NCBI RefSeq assembly: GCF_022179765.1
Contig: NZ_BPRE01000009.1
Span: forward strand, 168,991-232,990
Length of the DNA: 64,000 bases
Source: Methylorubrum suomiense
Lineage (GTDB): Bacteria; Pseudomonadota; Alphaproteobacteria; Rhizobiales; Beijerinckiaceae
Reading direction: 5' to 3'
In this document: positions 37,624-45,874 of the stretch, piece after piece
Layout: the number at the start of each line of letters is the position of its first letter
Numbering within the stretch: position 1 is the first letter of the stretch
Notes under the pieces: model-generated
What the model was told of the DNA's origin: nothing
Seen by the model: only the letters and a program-made list of their open reading frames with translations
Database searches by the model: none
Translations under genes and position numbers: made by a program

Positions 37624-39093
37624 ATGGCTGTGCGTCCGTTGGCGGCGGCTGCCGCCGTTCTGGCGACGACCCTCGCGATCTCTCTCGGCGGCTGTAACGA
37701 CAGCGCCATGCTCGGCGGCGCGTCCACCCGCAGCCTGACGCCGATTCCGACCCAGACCCTCTCGCTCATGCAGACCAAGGGCATGAGCCAGGGCGACCCG
37801 ATCCTGGTCCGCGCCTTCAAGAAAGAGGCGGAGATGGAGGTTTGGAAGCGAACCGCCACGGGCCAGTACGCGCTTCTGAAGACCTTCCCGATCTGCCGCT
37901 GGTCGGGCCAGCTCGGCCCCAAAACCAAGCAGGGCGATCGGCAGGCGCCGGAAGGCTTCTACACGATCACGCCGGGTCAGATGAACCCGAACTCCAGCTA
38001 CTACCTGTCCTTCGACGTCGGCTATCCCAACGCCGTCGATCGGGCCAAGGGAGGCACCGGCAATTACATCATGGTGCACGGCACCTGCTCGTCGGCAGGC
38101 TGCTTCGCCATGACCGACGCCTCGATGTCGGAGATCTACGCCCTGGCCCGCGAGGCGTTCAACGGCGGGCAACGGGCTTTCCAGTTCCAGGCCTATCCGT
38201 TCCGGATGACGGCGTCGAACATCGCCAAGTTCCGCAACGACCCCAACGCGCCGTTCTGGAAGAATCTCAAGGAGGGTTCGGATTACTTCGAGGCCCTCAA
38301 GGACGAGCCCCGCGTGGCCGCCTGCGGAACGAAATACGTCTTCGGCGGTGCCGAGGTGGCGGCGGGCAACTGCACCCCGCGCGTCGATCCGCTGGTGGCC
38401 GAGAAGCGCGACCGCGACAACCGCGAAGTCGCGGAGCTGATCGCCAAGGGCACGCCCGCGACCCGCGTGGTCTACGAGGACGGTGGCCAGAACCCGGTCT
38501 TCCGCCCTCAGCCTGCGCCGACCACCACCTTCGCGAGCCTGACCGAGTCCGACAAGGATAAGGACAAGGAACTGGCCTACACGGCCAAGGATTACGGCCG
38601 GCATCACCTCGGTGAGATCAGCCGGCCGGAAAGCCTCGCGCTCGGCCCGCAGGAAATCGAGATCGACGCCAAGGGCAAGCCGATCCTCGTCGCCGCGGCC
38701 CCCGCCGACGCGCCGGGACCGACCAAGGCCGCCGCCGCCCGCAAGGCGAGCGAGAAGCCGACGACCGTCGTCGCCGTGCACGCGCCGTCCAAGACGGAGG
38801 ATGGCAAGGCCGGAGCGTCCAAGCCGGCGCGCATCACCGTGGCCGATGCCGATGGGGACACCAGCGCCTATCACAAGCTCATGGGCAATATGGCCGGCAA
38901 GAAGGGTAAGGAGGCCGCTCCGGTCGTCGCAGCGGCTGCCACTGCAGCAGTTGCCGAGACGGCGGCATCCACGCGAAAGCCCGCCGCCCCGGCACCGCAC
39001 GCGAAGCCGAAGCCCGCCGCATCCTCGAAAGAGGCGGCCCCTTCGACGAAGCCCCAGGCATCGGTGACGACGACGGGCTCGCTCAAGAACTGA
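37624..39093 (+). CDS. YafK-type L,D-transpeptidase lipoprotein
   Basis: A 489-residue protein with a signal peptide ending in the lipobox Leu-Gly-Gly-Cys (Cys at about residue 24), so it is probably lipidated. The YkuD/YafK catalytic domain spans about residues 55-220. Its His and Cys are in MVHGTCSSAGCFAM near 155, and the FPICRWSGQLGPKTKQGD segment precedes it. A long Ala/Lys/Pro-rich C-terminal tail (about 300-489) looks disordered and could reach or bind peptidoglycan. E. coli YafK (DpaA) cleaves the Lpp-peptidoglycan bond rather than making cross-links, so the activity here is uncertain. An accA-then-L,D-transpeptidase order occurs in other Rhizobiales. Confidence 0.88.
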   Translation: MAVRPLAAAAAVLATTLAISLGGCNDSAMLGGASTRSLTPIPTQTLSLMQTKGMSQGDPILVRAFKKEAEMEVWKRTATGQYALLKTFPICRWSGQLGPKTKQGDRQAPEGFYTITPGQMNPNSSYYLSFDVGYPNAVDRAKGGTGNYIMVHGTCSSAGCFAMTDASMSEIYALAREAFNGGQRAFQFQAYPFRMTASNIAKFRNDPNAPFWKNLKEGSDYFEALKDEPRVAACGTKYVFGGAEVAAGNCTPRVDPLVAEKRDRDNREVAELIAKGTPATRVVYEDGGQNPVFRPQPAPTTTFASLTESDKDKDKELAYTAKDYGRHHLGEISRPESLALGPQEIEIDAKGKPILVAAAPADAPGPTKAAAARKASEKPTTVVAVHAPSKTEDGKAGASKPARITVADADGDTSAYHKLMGNMAGKKGKEAAPVVAAAATAAVAETAASTRKPAAPAPHAKPKPAASSKEAAPSTKPQASVTTTGSLKN

Positions 39094-39263
39094 TCCATCT
39101 TGGCCGCAGGCTTCGCTGCGGCTCTCCTTCCGCGAAGGTTGCGGCCAGGCGAAAAACGACGACCTCGGCCGAACGGCCCATCGCCTCCTTCTGGTCGGGC
39201 GGAAGGGCAATCGCTCGGCGGGTGAGACGGTCAATTGCCGATCCGATCGTCACCGATCCAGGG

Positions 39264-40058
39264 TCAGAAACGGCATCCGTTCTCGAGCCACGGCAGCGCG
39301 CTCTCCGCGTCCGGGACCGACGGAACATCCGGGAGGGCCGGGGGCTGCACGATGACGACGGGAATCCCGAGCCGGCGCGCCGCCTCGATCTTCGGATAGG
39401 TCGCAGCTCCCCCGGAATTCTTCGTCACCAGCACCTCGATGCCGGCCTCGCGCATCAGCGTCGTCTCGTCGTCGAGGGTGAACGGTCCGCGCGCGCGAAA
39501 CACCTCCACCCGCGGCACCGGCAGCGCGTCGCCGACCGGCTCAATCGTGCGCACGACATAGGCGTGCTGCGGTGCGCGGGCGAAGACGCTCAGCTCCTGA
39601 CGCCCGATCGTCAGGAACACGCGTTTCGGACGGATCCCCAGCAAGGGGACGCAGGCCGCGACGCTCTCCGACTCGGTCCAGTCATCGCCCGGCTGCTGCT
39701 TCCAGCATGGACGGCGGATGGCCAGGAACGGCACGGCACAGGCACGACAGGCCGCGACCGCGTTGGCGGAGATGCGGGCCGCAAAGGGGTGGGTCGCATC
39801 GATCACAGCCTCGACCGCATGCGCGTCGAGCCATTGCGCGAGTCCGTCCGCCCCGCCGAAGCCGCCGATGCGGATGGGCACCGGCTCCGGCCGGGGCGCG
39901 GTTGTTCGTCCGGCGAGCGACAGCGTCACCGCGAAGTCCGGTCGCCCGGCGAGACGAGCCGCCAAGGCGCTGGCTTCCGTGGTGCCGCCCAGGATGAGAA
40001 TTTTCAGAGGACGGGCGCTGCCGAGCCCCGACCGACCCTGGTCCGTGGCATTCGTCAT
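39264..40058 (-). CDS. cobK: Cobalt-precorrin-6A/precorrin-6A reductase CobK
   Basis: A 264-residue NADPH-dependent reductase that converts precorrin-6A to precorrin-6B in corrin ring synthesis. The N-terminal ILILGGTTEASALAARLA at residues 19-36 is the nucleotide loop. AVIDATHPFAARISANA is near 85, VFLTIGRQELSVFA near 145 and LVTKNSGGAATYPKIEAARR near 209. It is the fourth cobalamin gene in the window, 10.6 kb from cobC, and diverges from dinB with about 47 bases between the starts. Other cob genes are not adjacent, so B12 synthesis in this genome is dispersed. Confidence 0.93.
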   Translation of the reverse strand: MTNATDQGRSGLGSARPLKILILGGTTEASALAARLAGRPDFAVTLSLAGRTTAPRPEPVPIRIGGFGGADGLAQWLDAHAVEAVIDATHPFAARISANAVAACRACAVPFLAIRRPCWKQQPGDDWTESESVAACVPLLGIRPKRVFLTIGRQELSVFARAPQHAYVVRTIEPVGDALPVPRVEVFRARGPFTLDDETTLMREAGIEVLVTKNSGGAATYPKIEAARRLGIPVVIVQPPALPDVPSVPDAESALPWLENGCRF

Positions 40059-40105
40059 TCGTACACTGCCGGAGAGGAGCCCTCCGGAGGCGGAGAAGGC
40101 GTACC

Positions 40106-41383
40106 ATGTCCCCCTTCTGCCGCGATTGCCTGACGTCGCAAAGTCAGAACGCCCGGCGCTGCCACGCCTGCGGTTCCCCGCGGCTACTCGACCATCCGGA
40201 GCGCGATGGCCTGACCATCGCGCATGTTGATTGCGACGCCTTCTACGCGGCGGTGGAGAAGCGTGACGATCCCGCCCTGCGCGACCGGCCGCTCATCGTC
40301 GGCGGCGGCAAGCGCGGCGTGGTCGCCACCGCCTGCTACCTCGCCCGCATCTCCGGCGTCCGGTCCGCCATGCCGATGTTCGAGGCGTTGAAGCGCTGCC
40401 CCGACGCGGTCGTGATCCGACCCGACATGGAGAAATACGCCCGCGTCGGCCGCGAGGTGCGGGGGATGATGCTCGCGCTGACGCCCCTGGTCGAACCGGT
40501 GTCGATCGACGAAGCCTTTCTCGATCTTTCCGGCACCGCTCGCCTGCACGGGACGAGCCCGGCACTGACGCTCGCCCGCTTTGCCGCGCAGGTGGAAGCC
40601 GAGATCGGCATCACGGTGTCGGTCGGGCTCTCGGTGAACAAGTTTCTAGCCAAGATCGCCTCCGATCTCGACAAGCCCCGGGGCTTCTCGATCATCGGCG
40701 GCGCGGAGGCGGCCGCCTTCCTGGCGGACCGCCCGGTCGGCATCCTGCCCGGTATCGGCGAGAGCGCGAAGACGCGTCTTGCCGGTCTCAACGTGCATCG
40801 CGTCGGCGATCTGACGCGGGTCGGCGGTGAGCGGTTGCAGACAGCGCTTGGCCGCGACGCCCTTCGCCTGCTGGCGTTGGCGGAAGGGCGGGACACCCGC
40901 CCCGTGCGCCCGACCCGGGAGGTGAAGAGCGTCTCTGCGGAAACCACCTTCACGGCGGACATTGCCCGTTTCGACGAACTGCGCCCGATCCTGTGGGGGT
41001 TGTGCGAGCGGGTCTCGTCCCGGTTGAAGCGGGCCGAACTCGCCGCCGGCAGTGTCACCCTGAAGCTCAAGGATGCCCGTTTTCGCCTGCGCACCCGCAC
41101 CCGCGGCGGGCTGCCGCCAACCCAGCTTGCCGAAAGCCTCTTCCGTGCCGGCGAGCCGATGCTGCGGGCAGCCTGTGACGGCACAGCATTCCGCCTGATC
41201 GGCATCGGCGGCAGCGATCTCTGCGCCGGCCTCCATGCGGATCGGGGCGATCTAGCCGATCAGGGCATCGAGCGCCTAGCCCGCCGCGAAGCCGCCCTGG
41301 ACCGTCTGCGGGAGAAATTCGGCAACGGGGCGATCCAGCGCGGGCTGGTGTTCAATGGCGAGGGCGAGCGACGCGGCGGCTGA
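40106..41383 (+). CDS. dinB: DNA polymerase IV (Y family) with N-terminal Cys4 motif
   Basis: A 425-residue translesion DNA polymerase. The palm has IAHVDCDAFYAAVE near residue 37 (first acidic residues) and VEPVSIDEAFLDLS near 130 (second acidic pair). ILPGIGESAKTRLAGL near 212 is the HhH thumb element. The little-finger domain follows (about 270-385). Before the polymerase core is a 33-residue extension with four cysteines, Cys5-Cys8 and Cys19-Cys22, spaced like a zinc ribbon. A beta-clamp motif at the C-terminus is not obvious. Y-family polymerases copy past damage with low fidelity, usually under SOS control; no LexA box was identified in the 47-base divergent gap with cobK. Confidence 0.93.
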   Translation: MSPFCRDCLTSQSQNARRCHACGSPRLLDHPERDGLTIAHVDCDAFYAAVEKRDDPALRDRPLIVGGGKRGVVATACYLARISGVRSAMPMFEALKRCPDAVVIRPDMEKYARVGREVRGMMLALTPLVEPVSIDEAFLDLSGTARLHGTSPALTLARFAAQVEAEIGITVSVGLSVNKFLAKIASDLDKPRGFSIIGGAEAAAFLADRPVGILPGIGESAKTRLAGLNVHRVGDLTRVGGERLQTALGRDALRLLALAEGRDTRPVRPTREVKSVSAETTFTADIARFDELRPILWGLCERVSSRLKRAELAAGSVTLKLKDARFRLRTRTRGGLPPTQLAESLFRAGEPMLRAACDGTAFRLIGIGGSDLCAGLHADRGDLADQGIERLARREAALDRLREKFGNGAIQRGLVFNGEGERRGG

Positions 41384-41754
41384 GACAGGCCATCAGATCC
41401 GCTCGGCGTCCGACGTCGAAACGAGCCCCGCATTGACGGCGATTCAGACGAGGTGCGCGTCGGTGCGCGCACCTCGTCTGGATCAGCGGCAGGTTGTTCC
41501 CAACTGGCTGCAGGCTAGGGAACAGCGCCCGCACCGCCGCATGATCGCCCGTCTCGTCGGCATTGCCCTCAAGCCCTGGACTTCACGCGCCCGGACATCA
41601 TCGACACCGTCGTCCCCGCAGCGATTTCACCCTTCGCAATCGCCCGTACAGCGGGTCTGATCGTAGCCTCCGCGTTGCGAAGCACGACAGCGGTCATCTT
41701 GGGAAGCTGCCGCAGCCAACACGCCCAGCTGGCAAACGCCCCTTCTACGCGAAG
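41384..41754. other. Intergenic region between dinB and eipB
   Basis: About 370 bases with no intact gene. It holds the perfect hairpin at 41445-41480 (described separately) and, near its right end, a short stretch that resembles part of gcrA (also separate). Short open frames (for example 41541-41660) look like random or decayed coding sequence; an out-of-frame reading here gives Phe-Thr-Arg-Pro-Asp-Ile-Ile-Asp-Thr-Val-Val, which I could not place. Confidence 0.45.
41445..41480. terminator. Perfect 15-bp hairpin between dinB and eipB
   Basis: CAGACGAGGTGCGCG at 41445-41459 and CGCGCACCTCGTCTG at 41466-41480 are exact inverted copies around a six-base loop. It is 61 bases after the dinB stop and about 275 bases beyond the eipB stop, where both genes converge, so a bidirectional terminator is plausible. 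No T-tract follows on either strand. A single IS end or a dispersed palindrome cannot be excluded. Confidence 0.55.
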
Positions 41755-41757
41755 TCA
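41660..41757 (+). pseudogene. Possible decayed gcrA C-terminal fragment
   Basis: The frame reads Leu-Arg-Ser-Thr-Thr-Ala-Val then Cys-Arg-Ser-Gln-His-Ala-Gln-Leu-Ala and ends in Arg-rich sequence. The intact GcrA, 1.9 kb away, has Ala-Arg-Ser-Ile-Thr-Gly-Leu then Cys-Ser-Gln-His-Ala-Gln-Ile-Ala and an Arg-rich end. Seventeen bases (41712-41728 and 43589-43605) are identical. There is no start codon, and most of GcrA's body is missing. This could be a remnant of a duplicated gcrA or a chance match. Confidence 0.25.
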
Positions 41758-42645
41758 GCGCCGGCAATCCGCGTCCGACTTGGCGTCGCCCTTGCCCTTG
41801 TCCTTCGTCAGGTCGAGCTGAGTCAGGTTCCCGGAGATGGCGAAGTCGCCGTAATCGAGATTCAGCCGGCCGCTGACGCCGTTCTCGTAGAGGTCGAAGG
41901 TCAGCGTATAGATCGGTGTCCGCTCGCCTTCGCCCGCGGTGAAGTAGCTGAGCGTCACCGGCCAGCGGCGCATCCCGGCGAGGTCGCCCTCGCGCAGCGG
42001 CTTGTCGCGCTCGGTATCCGCGGCAGGCGCCGCGCTCGCCCGTCCGATCACCGCCAGGGTGTCGTAGACCTTGCGGCCGTCATCGGAGCCGTCGAACACC
42101 TTGGCGGACACGGTCGTCTCACCGGCCTTCGCCGCCTTGAGCAGGCGCAGCATATGGCGGACCGGGAACATCACCTCGCCGCCGGACTGGAACTCCGCAC
42201 GCTTCGGCTCCTTCAGCTTCACCTTCAATGCCTCGCTCCCGGCCTCGGCAGTGCCGTCGATCGCGGCCGACGGAACGTTGTTGAGGAAGGTGGCCGTGCG
42301 GAAGCGGAAGCTGGCGCCGTCGCCGCTCTCGAAGGTGGAATTGCGCAGATCGGAGGTGCGATTCCCGGATTCGGAGGAATCCAGCATCGTTACCTGCCGG
42401 GTCTGCATGGTGAAGCCGCGGCAGGCATCGCCGGAAAAGTCGATGACGATGCGTCCGCGCACGCTCTCCACCGAACGCGTCCCCTCGGACCGGGCGAGCG
42501 ACAGGTCATAGACCGCCCGGTGATTGACGAGATGGATCGCCGCCTCGTTCGGAACCGGAGCGGCGGGGCTCGCCGCTCCCGCGCCGGTCGCAGCGGACGA
42601 GAGGAAAGCGACGATCAGGAGGGCCGGTGCGAGGCGCAGACGCAT
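41755..42645 (-). CDS. EipB family (DUF1849) cell-envelope protein
   Basis: A 296-residue exported protein with a clear signal peptide (residues 1-24, ending Gly-Ala-Gly-Ala). The rest matches EipB/DUF1849: HRAVYDLSLARSEGTRSVES near 41, a disulfide candidate Cys in DFSGDACRGF near 72 and the terminal SDADCRR. Brucella EipB is a periplasmic spiral-shaped beta protein that supports envelope integrity together with lipoproteins and an essential Tpr partner. The role here is inferred. ATG at 42645 is chosen to place the signal peptide at the start. It diverges from gcrA over a 468-base region. Confidence 0.88.
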   Translation of the reverse strand: MRLRLAPALLIVAFLSSAATGAGAASPAAPVPNEAAIHLVNHRAVYDLSLARSEGTRSVESVRGRIVIDFSGDACRGFTMQTRQVTMLDSSESGNRTSDLRNSTFESGDGASFRFRTATFLNNVPSAAIDGTAEAGSEALKVKLKEPKRAEFQSGGEVMFPVRHMLRLLKAAKAGETTVSAKVFDGSDDGRKVYDTLAVIGRASAAPAADTERDKPLREGDLAGMRRWPVTLSYFTAGEGERTPIYTLTFDLYENGVSGRLNLDYGDFAISGNLTQLDLTKDKGKGDAKSDADCRR

Positions 42646-43113
42646 GCGAACTCCGGAATTGGGACCGGCCGTGCGGCCGAGTGCCCGACAGATAGTCGAA
42701 GCGTCCGAACAGGCAAATCCAAGCCCTGTCTGTCGCTTCGTCCTCGGCTTGCCGGGAGCGGGCCCCACGGGGAAACGGGGCCATGATCCCCGATGGGAGA
42801 TCCGTAAAATTATTGATATCGGAGAATATCTTATCAATGATCTTGCGGCGCCGAAGCGATGGTTCGGGCGGAGCGGCCGGGCGATCGGACGATTGGCGGT
42901 GGAAACCGCCGCCGGGGTCGCCGCGGCGCTTGCCCCGCGGTCGAGCCGTCCTGTAGTCTCCCTCAGATCGCCGAGCGGATGTTCGGTCCGTGTTAACCGA
43001 TCTGTGCAGGGCCGCGTCGACGGCTCGCGCAAAGCGGCTTTGCGCCGTAGGCGGATGCTGGGGCCGGTGGGATTTTACCGGCCATGGCGATGCGGAACGT
43101 TGTGGAGGGGGCA
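42646..43113. promoter_or_regulatory. Divergent control region eipB/gcrA
   Basis: 468 bases without a plausible gene. A notably AT-rich element at 42805-42840 contains ATTGATA (42812-42818) and TATCAAT (42832-42838) as inverted arms with a nested GATAT/ATATC pair (42815-42819 and 42826-42830). It stands out against surroundings of more than 65% GC and could be a regulator site for gcrA or eipB. GGAGG lies about 9 bases upstream of the gcrA ATG. No LexA-, CtrA- or DnaA-type box could be confirmed by eye. Confidence 0.45.
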
Positions 43114-43665
43114 ATGACGGAAGCGGTCCCGAGCTGGACGGATGAGCGCGTGGAGCTGCTTCGTCGCCTATGGGATGACGGGCTCAGCGCCAGCCAGATC
43201 GCCCTGCAGATCGGCGGCGTCTCCCGCAACGCCGTGATCGGCAAGGTTCACCGGCTCGGACTGGCCGGTCGGGTGAAACCGCTCGGGCAAGTCGCCGCCA
43301 ATGGGCGACGCAAGGGCGACGAGGTGGAGATCGAGGCCAGCGAAACCGTCGTGATCGTCGAGGAACCGACCGTTCCCGAGCCGCCCGCGATCGTCACGCA
43401 CCGTCCCGCCCCCGATTTCCCTCTGAACGCTCTGCCCTCCGCCGCACCGCAGCCCGTGGCGCTCGCGGTGTCCGAGCGTGTCACCATCATGGACTTGCGG
43501 GACTCGATGTGCCGCTGGCCGATGGGCGATCCGACCAAGCCGGATTTCCGCTTCTGCGGCGCTCGCTCCATCACCGGTCTGCCTTATTGCAGCCAACACG
43601 CCCAGATCGCCTACCAGCCCGCCGCCGAGCGCAAGCGCGACCGCCGCGTCGCGGGCATGCGCTGA
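43114..43665 (+). CDS. gcrA: GcrA cell-cycle regulator
   Basis: A 183-residue homologue of Caulobacter GcrA, which binds sigma-70 RNA polymerase and activates genes with CcrM-methylated GANTC promoters. The N-terminal DNA-binding domain (residues about 5-50) has WTDERVELLRRLWDDGLSAS and the GGVSRNAVIGKVHRLGL recognition helix. A linker with Glu/Val/Pro-rich sequence follows. The C-terminal sigma-interaction domain contains CRWPMGDP, FRFCGARS and the CSQHAQIAYQP signature near residue 160. ATG at 43114 fits the family; an in-frame start at 43084 lacks a good ribosome-binding site. A hairpin at 43731-43750 follows. Confidence 0.94.
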   Translation: MTEAVPSWTDERVELLRRLWDDGLSASQIALQIGGVSRNAVIGKVHRLGLAGRVKPLGQVAANGRRKGDEVEIEASETVVIVEEPTVPEPPAIVTHRPAPDFPLNALPSAAPQPVALAVSERVTIMDLRDSMCRWPMGDPTKPDFRFCGARSITGLPYCSQHAQIAYQPAAERKRDRRVAGMR

Positions 43666-43730
43666 GGTCCAGAGAAACCGGACACAATTCCGGGCTCTGC
43701 TCGCATAACGAGCCTCAGTTACGCACCTGT

Positions 43731-43750
43731 CGTTGGCGCTCGCGCCAACG
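43731..43750. terminator. Hairpin between gcrA and the DUF1036 gene
   Basis: CGTTGGCG at 43731-43738 pairs with CGCCAACG at 43743-43750 around CTCG. It lies between the convergent stops of gcrA (+) and the DUF1036 gene (-), so it may serve both. No T-tract is present. Confidence 0.5.
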
Positions 43751-43795
43751 GTCAGTGCGCCATGGGATCGGGATTGTCTTGCGTACAAACGTCCG

Positions 43796-44377
43796 TCAGG
43801 GACCGCCCGTGACGGGCTGACCCGGATCGGAGAGCTGGATCGTCCAGTTCTTCTGCTGGCCGGTGTCGACTTCGATGAAGCCGTTGCGATCGAAGCCGCG
43901 TGCGAGGCAATCCTCGACGCCGCGGATCGTGAAGGCGGTATCGCGGGTGCACATCATCGCCCGCCCGCCCCATTCGCCGCCCCGCGTGTAGTCCACCGCA
44001 TAGACGTAGTAGAATTGCGCCGCGAGGGCCCCCTTCTGCAGGGTTTCGCAACTGCGCGGCTTCAGATCCCACCAGCCTTCCGTCACCCAACCCTGGGCGT
44101 CGCGGTAGCCCAGCGTCACCCCGACCTTGCTGGCGGTCTGGTTGCACAGGCGCAGATCGGCGCGGGCCGAACCGGGCAGGAGCGTGAGCCCCGCCGCGAG
44201 ACACAGAGCTAACAGGGAAATCCAGCGACCGCCCGCGGGCCCCTGCGCGAATGGCTTCGAGAGAGACGAGGCGGCGCGGCACTGGCCGCGATAGCATCGG
44301 GCACCGCTGGTTCGTCCGAGCGCCCCCTCCTGGATCAAAACTCTATCCGACGAGGATGACGCGGCAATCGTTGACAT
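43796..44377 (-). CDS. DUF1036 family exported protein
   Basis: Up to 193 residues. The conserved DUF1036 region begins near residue 73 with LRLCNQTASKVGVTLGYRD and continues with EGWWDLKPRSCETL and the DYTRGGEWGGRAMMCTRD segment. Cysteines are probably in disulfides. A hydrophobic stretch (about 53-70, ending Ser-Ala-Arg-Ala) looks like a signal peptide, which leaves an unusually long N-terminal extension if ATG at 44377 is the true start. A TTG at 44349 could be used instead. The 5' end overlaps the end of gckA by about 35 bases, so the start is uncertain. Family function is unknown. Confidence 0.75.
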   Translation of the reverse strand: MSTIAASSSSDRVLIQEGALGRTSGARCYRGQCRAASSLSKPFAQGPAGGRWISLLALCLAAGLTLLPGSARADLRLCNQTASKVGVTLGYRDAQGWVTEGWWDLKPRSCETLQKGALAAQFYYVYAVDYTRGGEWGGRAMMCTRDTAFTIRGVEDCLARGFDRNGFIEVDTGQQKNWTIQLSDPGQPVTGGP

Positions 44378-45656
44378 TCGTGCGGGTCGGACCGGGTTGT
44401 ACGAGATCGCCGATGGTGGCGAAGAATCGCGTCGAATCGTTGTCCGTCAGCATCGCCTGCGGATCGAGGCCGGCGGCGCGGGCGCGCTCCAGCGTCGAAG
44501 CGTCGACGAGACCGCCGGCCGGATCGGTGGCCGCGCCGCGTCCGCCATCGGTGCCGTCGGTGTCGGCGGCGATCCCGGCGATGCCTTCGGCTCCATCCAG
44601 GGCGAGGGCGAGGGCCAGGGCATATTCCTGGTTCGGCCCGCCGTCACCCTCGCCGCGGATCGTGACGGTGAGTTCGCCGCCGGAAATCAGCGCGACCCGC
44701 CGCCCGGCCGCCTTGGCATCGAGGGCCAGACGCGCATGCTCGGCGGCGACCTCGCGGGCCTCGCCCTCGAGGTCCGATCCTAGCATCACCGGCTCGTAAC
44801 CGGCCCGCCGCGCCGCCTCGGCCGCGGCTTCCAGCGCGTCGATCGGGCGGGCGATGATGCGGTACTCGGCCCGCGCGAAAGCGGGATCGCCCGCCTTCGG
44901 GGTCTCGTTGGCCGGATCGTTCAGGAGGGCCAGAGCGGATTCCGGCAGCGTGATGCCGCGCCGCTCGCAGATCGCGCGGGCATCGGCCAGGGTCGAGGGA
45001 TCGGGCACGGTCGGGCCCGAGGCGATGACCGAGGGATCGTCGTGCGGCACGTCCGAGATCGCCAGGGTGAGGATCGACTTGGCGTTCCGGGCGGCGACGG
45101 CGAGCCGGCCGCCCTTGATGCGCGAGAGGTGTTTGCGCACCGCGTTGATCTCGTTGATCGGCGCGCCCGAGCGCAGCAGAGCCTTCGTGATTGCCTGCTT
45201 TTCCGCCAGCGTCAGATTGCCGGCCGGTGCGATCCAGTTGGCGGAGCCGCCTCCGGAGAGCAGCACCAGCACCTCGTCCTCAGGACCGGCGCTCGCGGCG
45301 ATGGCCAGCGTTTCCCGGGTGGCCTCGATGCCGGCGGCGTCCGGCACGGGATGGCCCGCCTCGACCATGCGGATACCCGGAGCGTCCTCACCGTAGCCGT
45401 GGCGCGCCACGGCGAAGCCGACGATGCGGTCCTCCGGTACGCCGTGCTCCTGGCGATAGAACCGGCTCGCCACCGCGGCCATGGATCCGCCGGCCTTGCC
45501 CGCACCGAGGATGATGAGACGACCCGGCGTCGGCGCCGGCAGATGGCCGACGAGGCATTTGCGCGGGTGCGCGGCGGCGATGGCCTCGTCGAGGATGGCG
45601 GACAGCAGGGCGCGCCGCTCCCGGATGGCCGGATCGGACGGGGCAGGGGCTGTCAT
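44343..45656 (-). CDS. gckA: Glycerate 2-kinase (MOFRL/DUF4147 family)
   Basis: A 437-residue class II glycerate kinase that phosphorylates D-glycerate to 2-phosphoglycerate. In Methylobacterium, GckA is the serine-cycle step that releases C3 units from hydroxypyruvate-derived glycerate. The N-terminal DUF4147 domain has RLIILGAGKAGGSMA near residue 45, LLSGGGSANW near 130 and NAVRKHLSRIKGGRLA near 165. The MOFRL domain (about 330-430) has LISGGELTVTIRG, GPNQEYALALAL and the LTDNDSTRFF ending. ATG at 45656 is chosen. The N-formylglutamate amidohydrolase and DUF1244 genes lie upstream on the opposite strand; this gckA-DUF1244 linkage is known from M. extorquens. Confidence 0.92.
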   Translation of the reverse strand: MTAPAPSDPAIRERRALLSAILDEAIAAAHPRKCLVGHLPAPTPGRLIILGAGKAGGSMAAVASRFYRQEHGVPEDRIVGFAVARHGYGEDAPGIRMVEAGHPVPDAAGIEATRETLAIAASAGPEDEVLVLLSGGGSANWIAPAGNLTLAEKQAITKALLRSGAPINEINAVRKHLSRIKGGRLAVAARNAKSILTLAISDVPHDDPSVIASGPTVPDPSTLADARAICERRGITLPESALALLNDPANETPKAGDPAFARAEYRIIARPIDALEAAAEAARRAGYEPVMLGSDLEGEAREVAAEHARLALDAKAAGRRVALISGGELTVTIRGEGDGGPNQEYALALALALDGAEGIAGIAADTDGTDGGRGAATDPAGGLVDASTLERARAAGLDPQAMLTDNDSTRFFATIGDLVQPGPTRTNVNDCRVILVG

Positions 45657-45874
45657 GGGCGTCCTCGCGGCAGCGTCTTCAGGTCTTGCTTGGCTTCGTG
45701 CTTGCCCGAGCCCCGGCGGCACGGCAAGTCTCCGCCGTTTCACAAAACTTTCGCAGGGCGCCGCATTCTTTTTGTAGGGCGGTCGCCGGACCGGCTCCGG
45801 CACCGATCCCGCATGGCGGCGTCCGCTCGGCCGTCGGCCCTGTCGAAGAAGCCCGGCCTGCCCAGATAGACGCC

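Noticed and set aside
41541..41660. Short open frame downstream of dinB
   Set aside because: It lacks domain or ribosome-binding support and is disrupted relative to the more protein-like reading in another frame.
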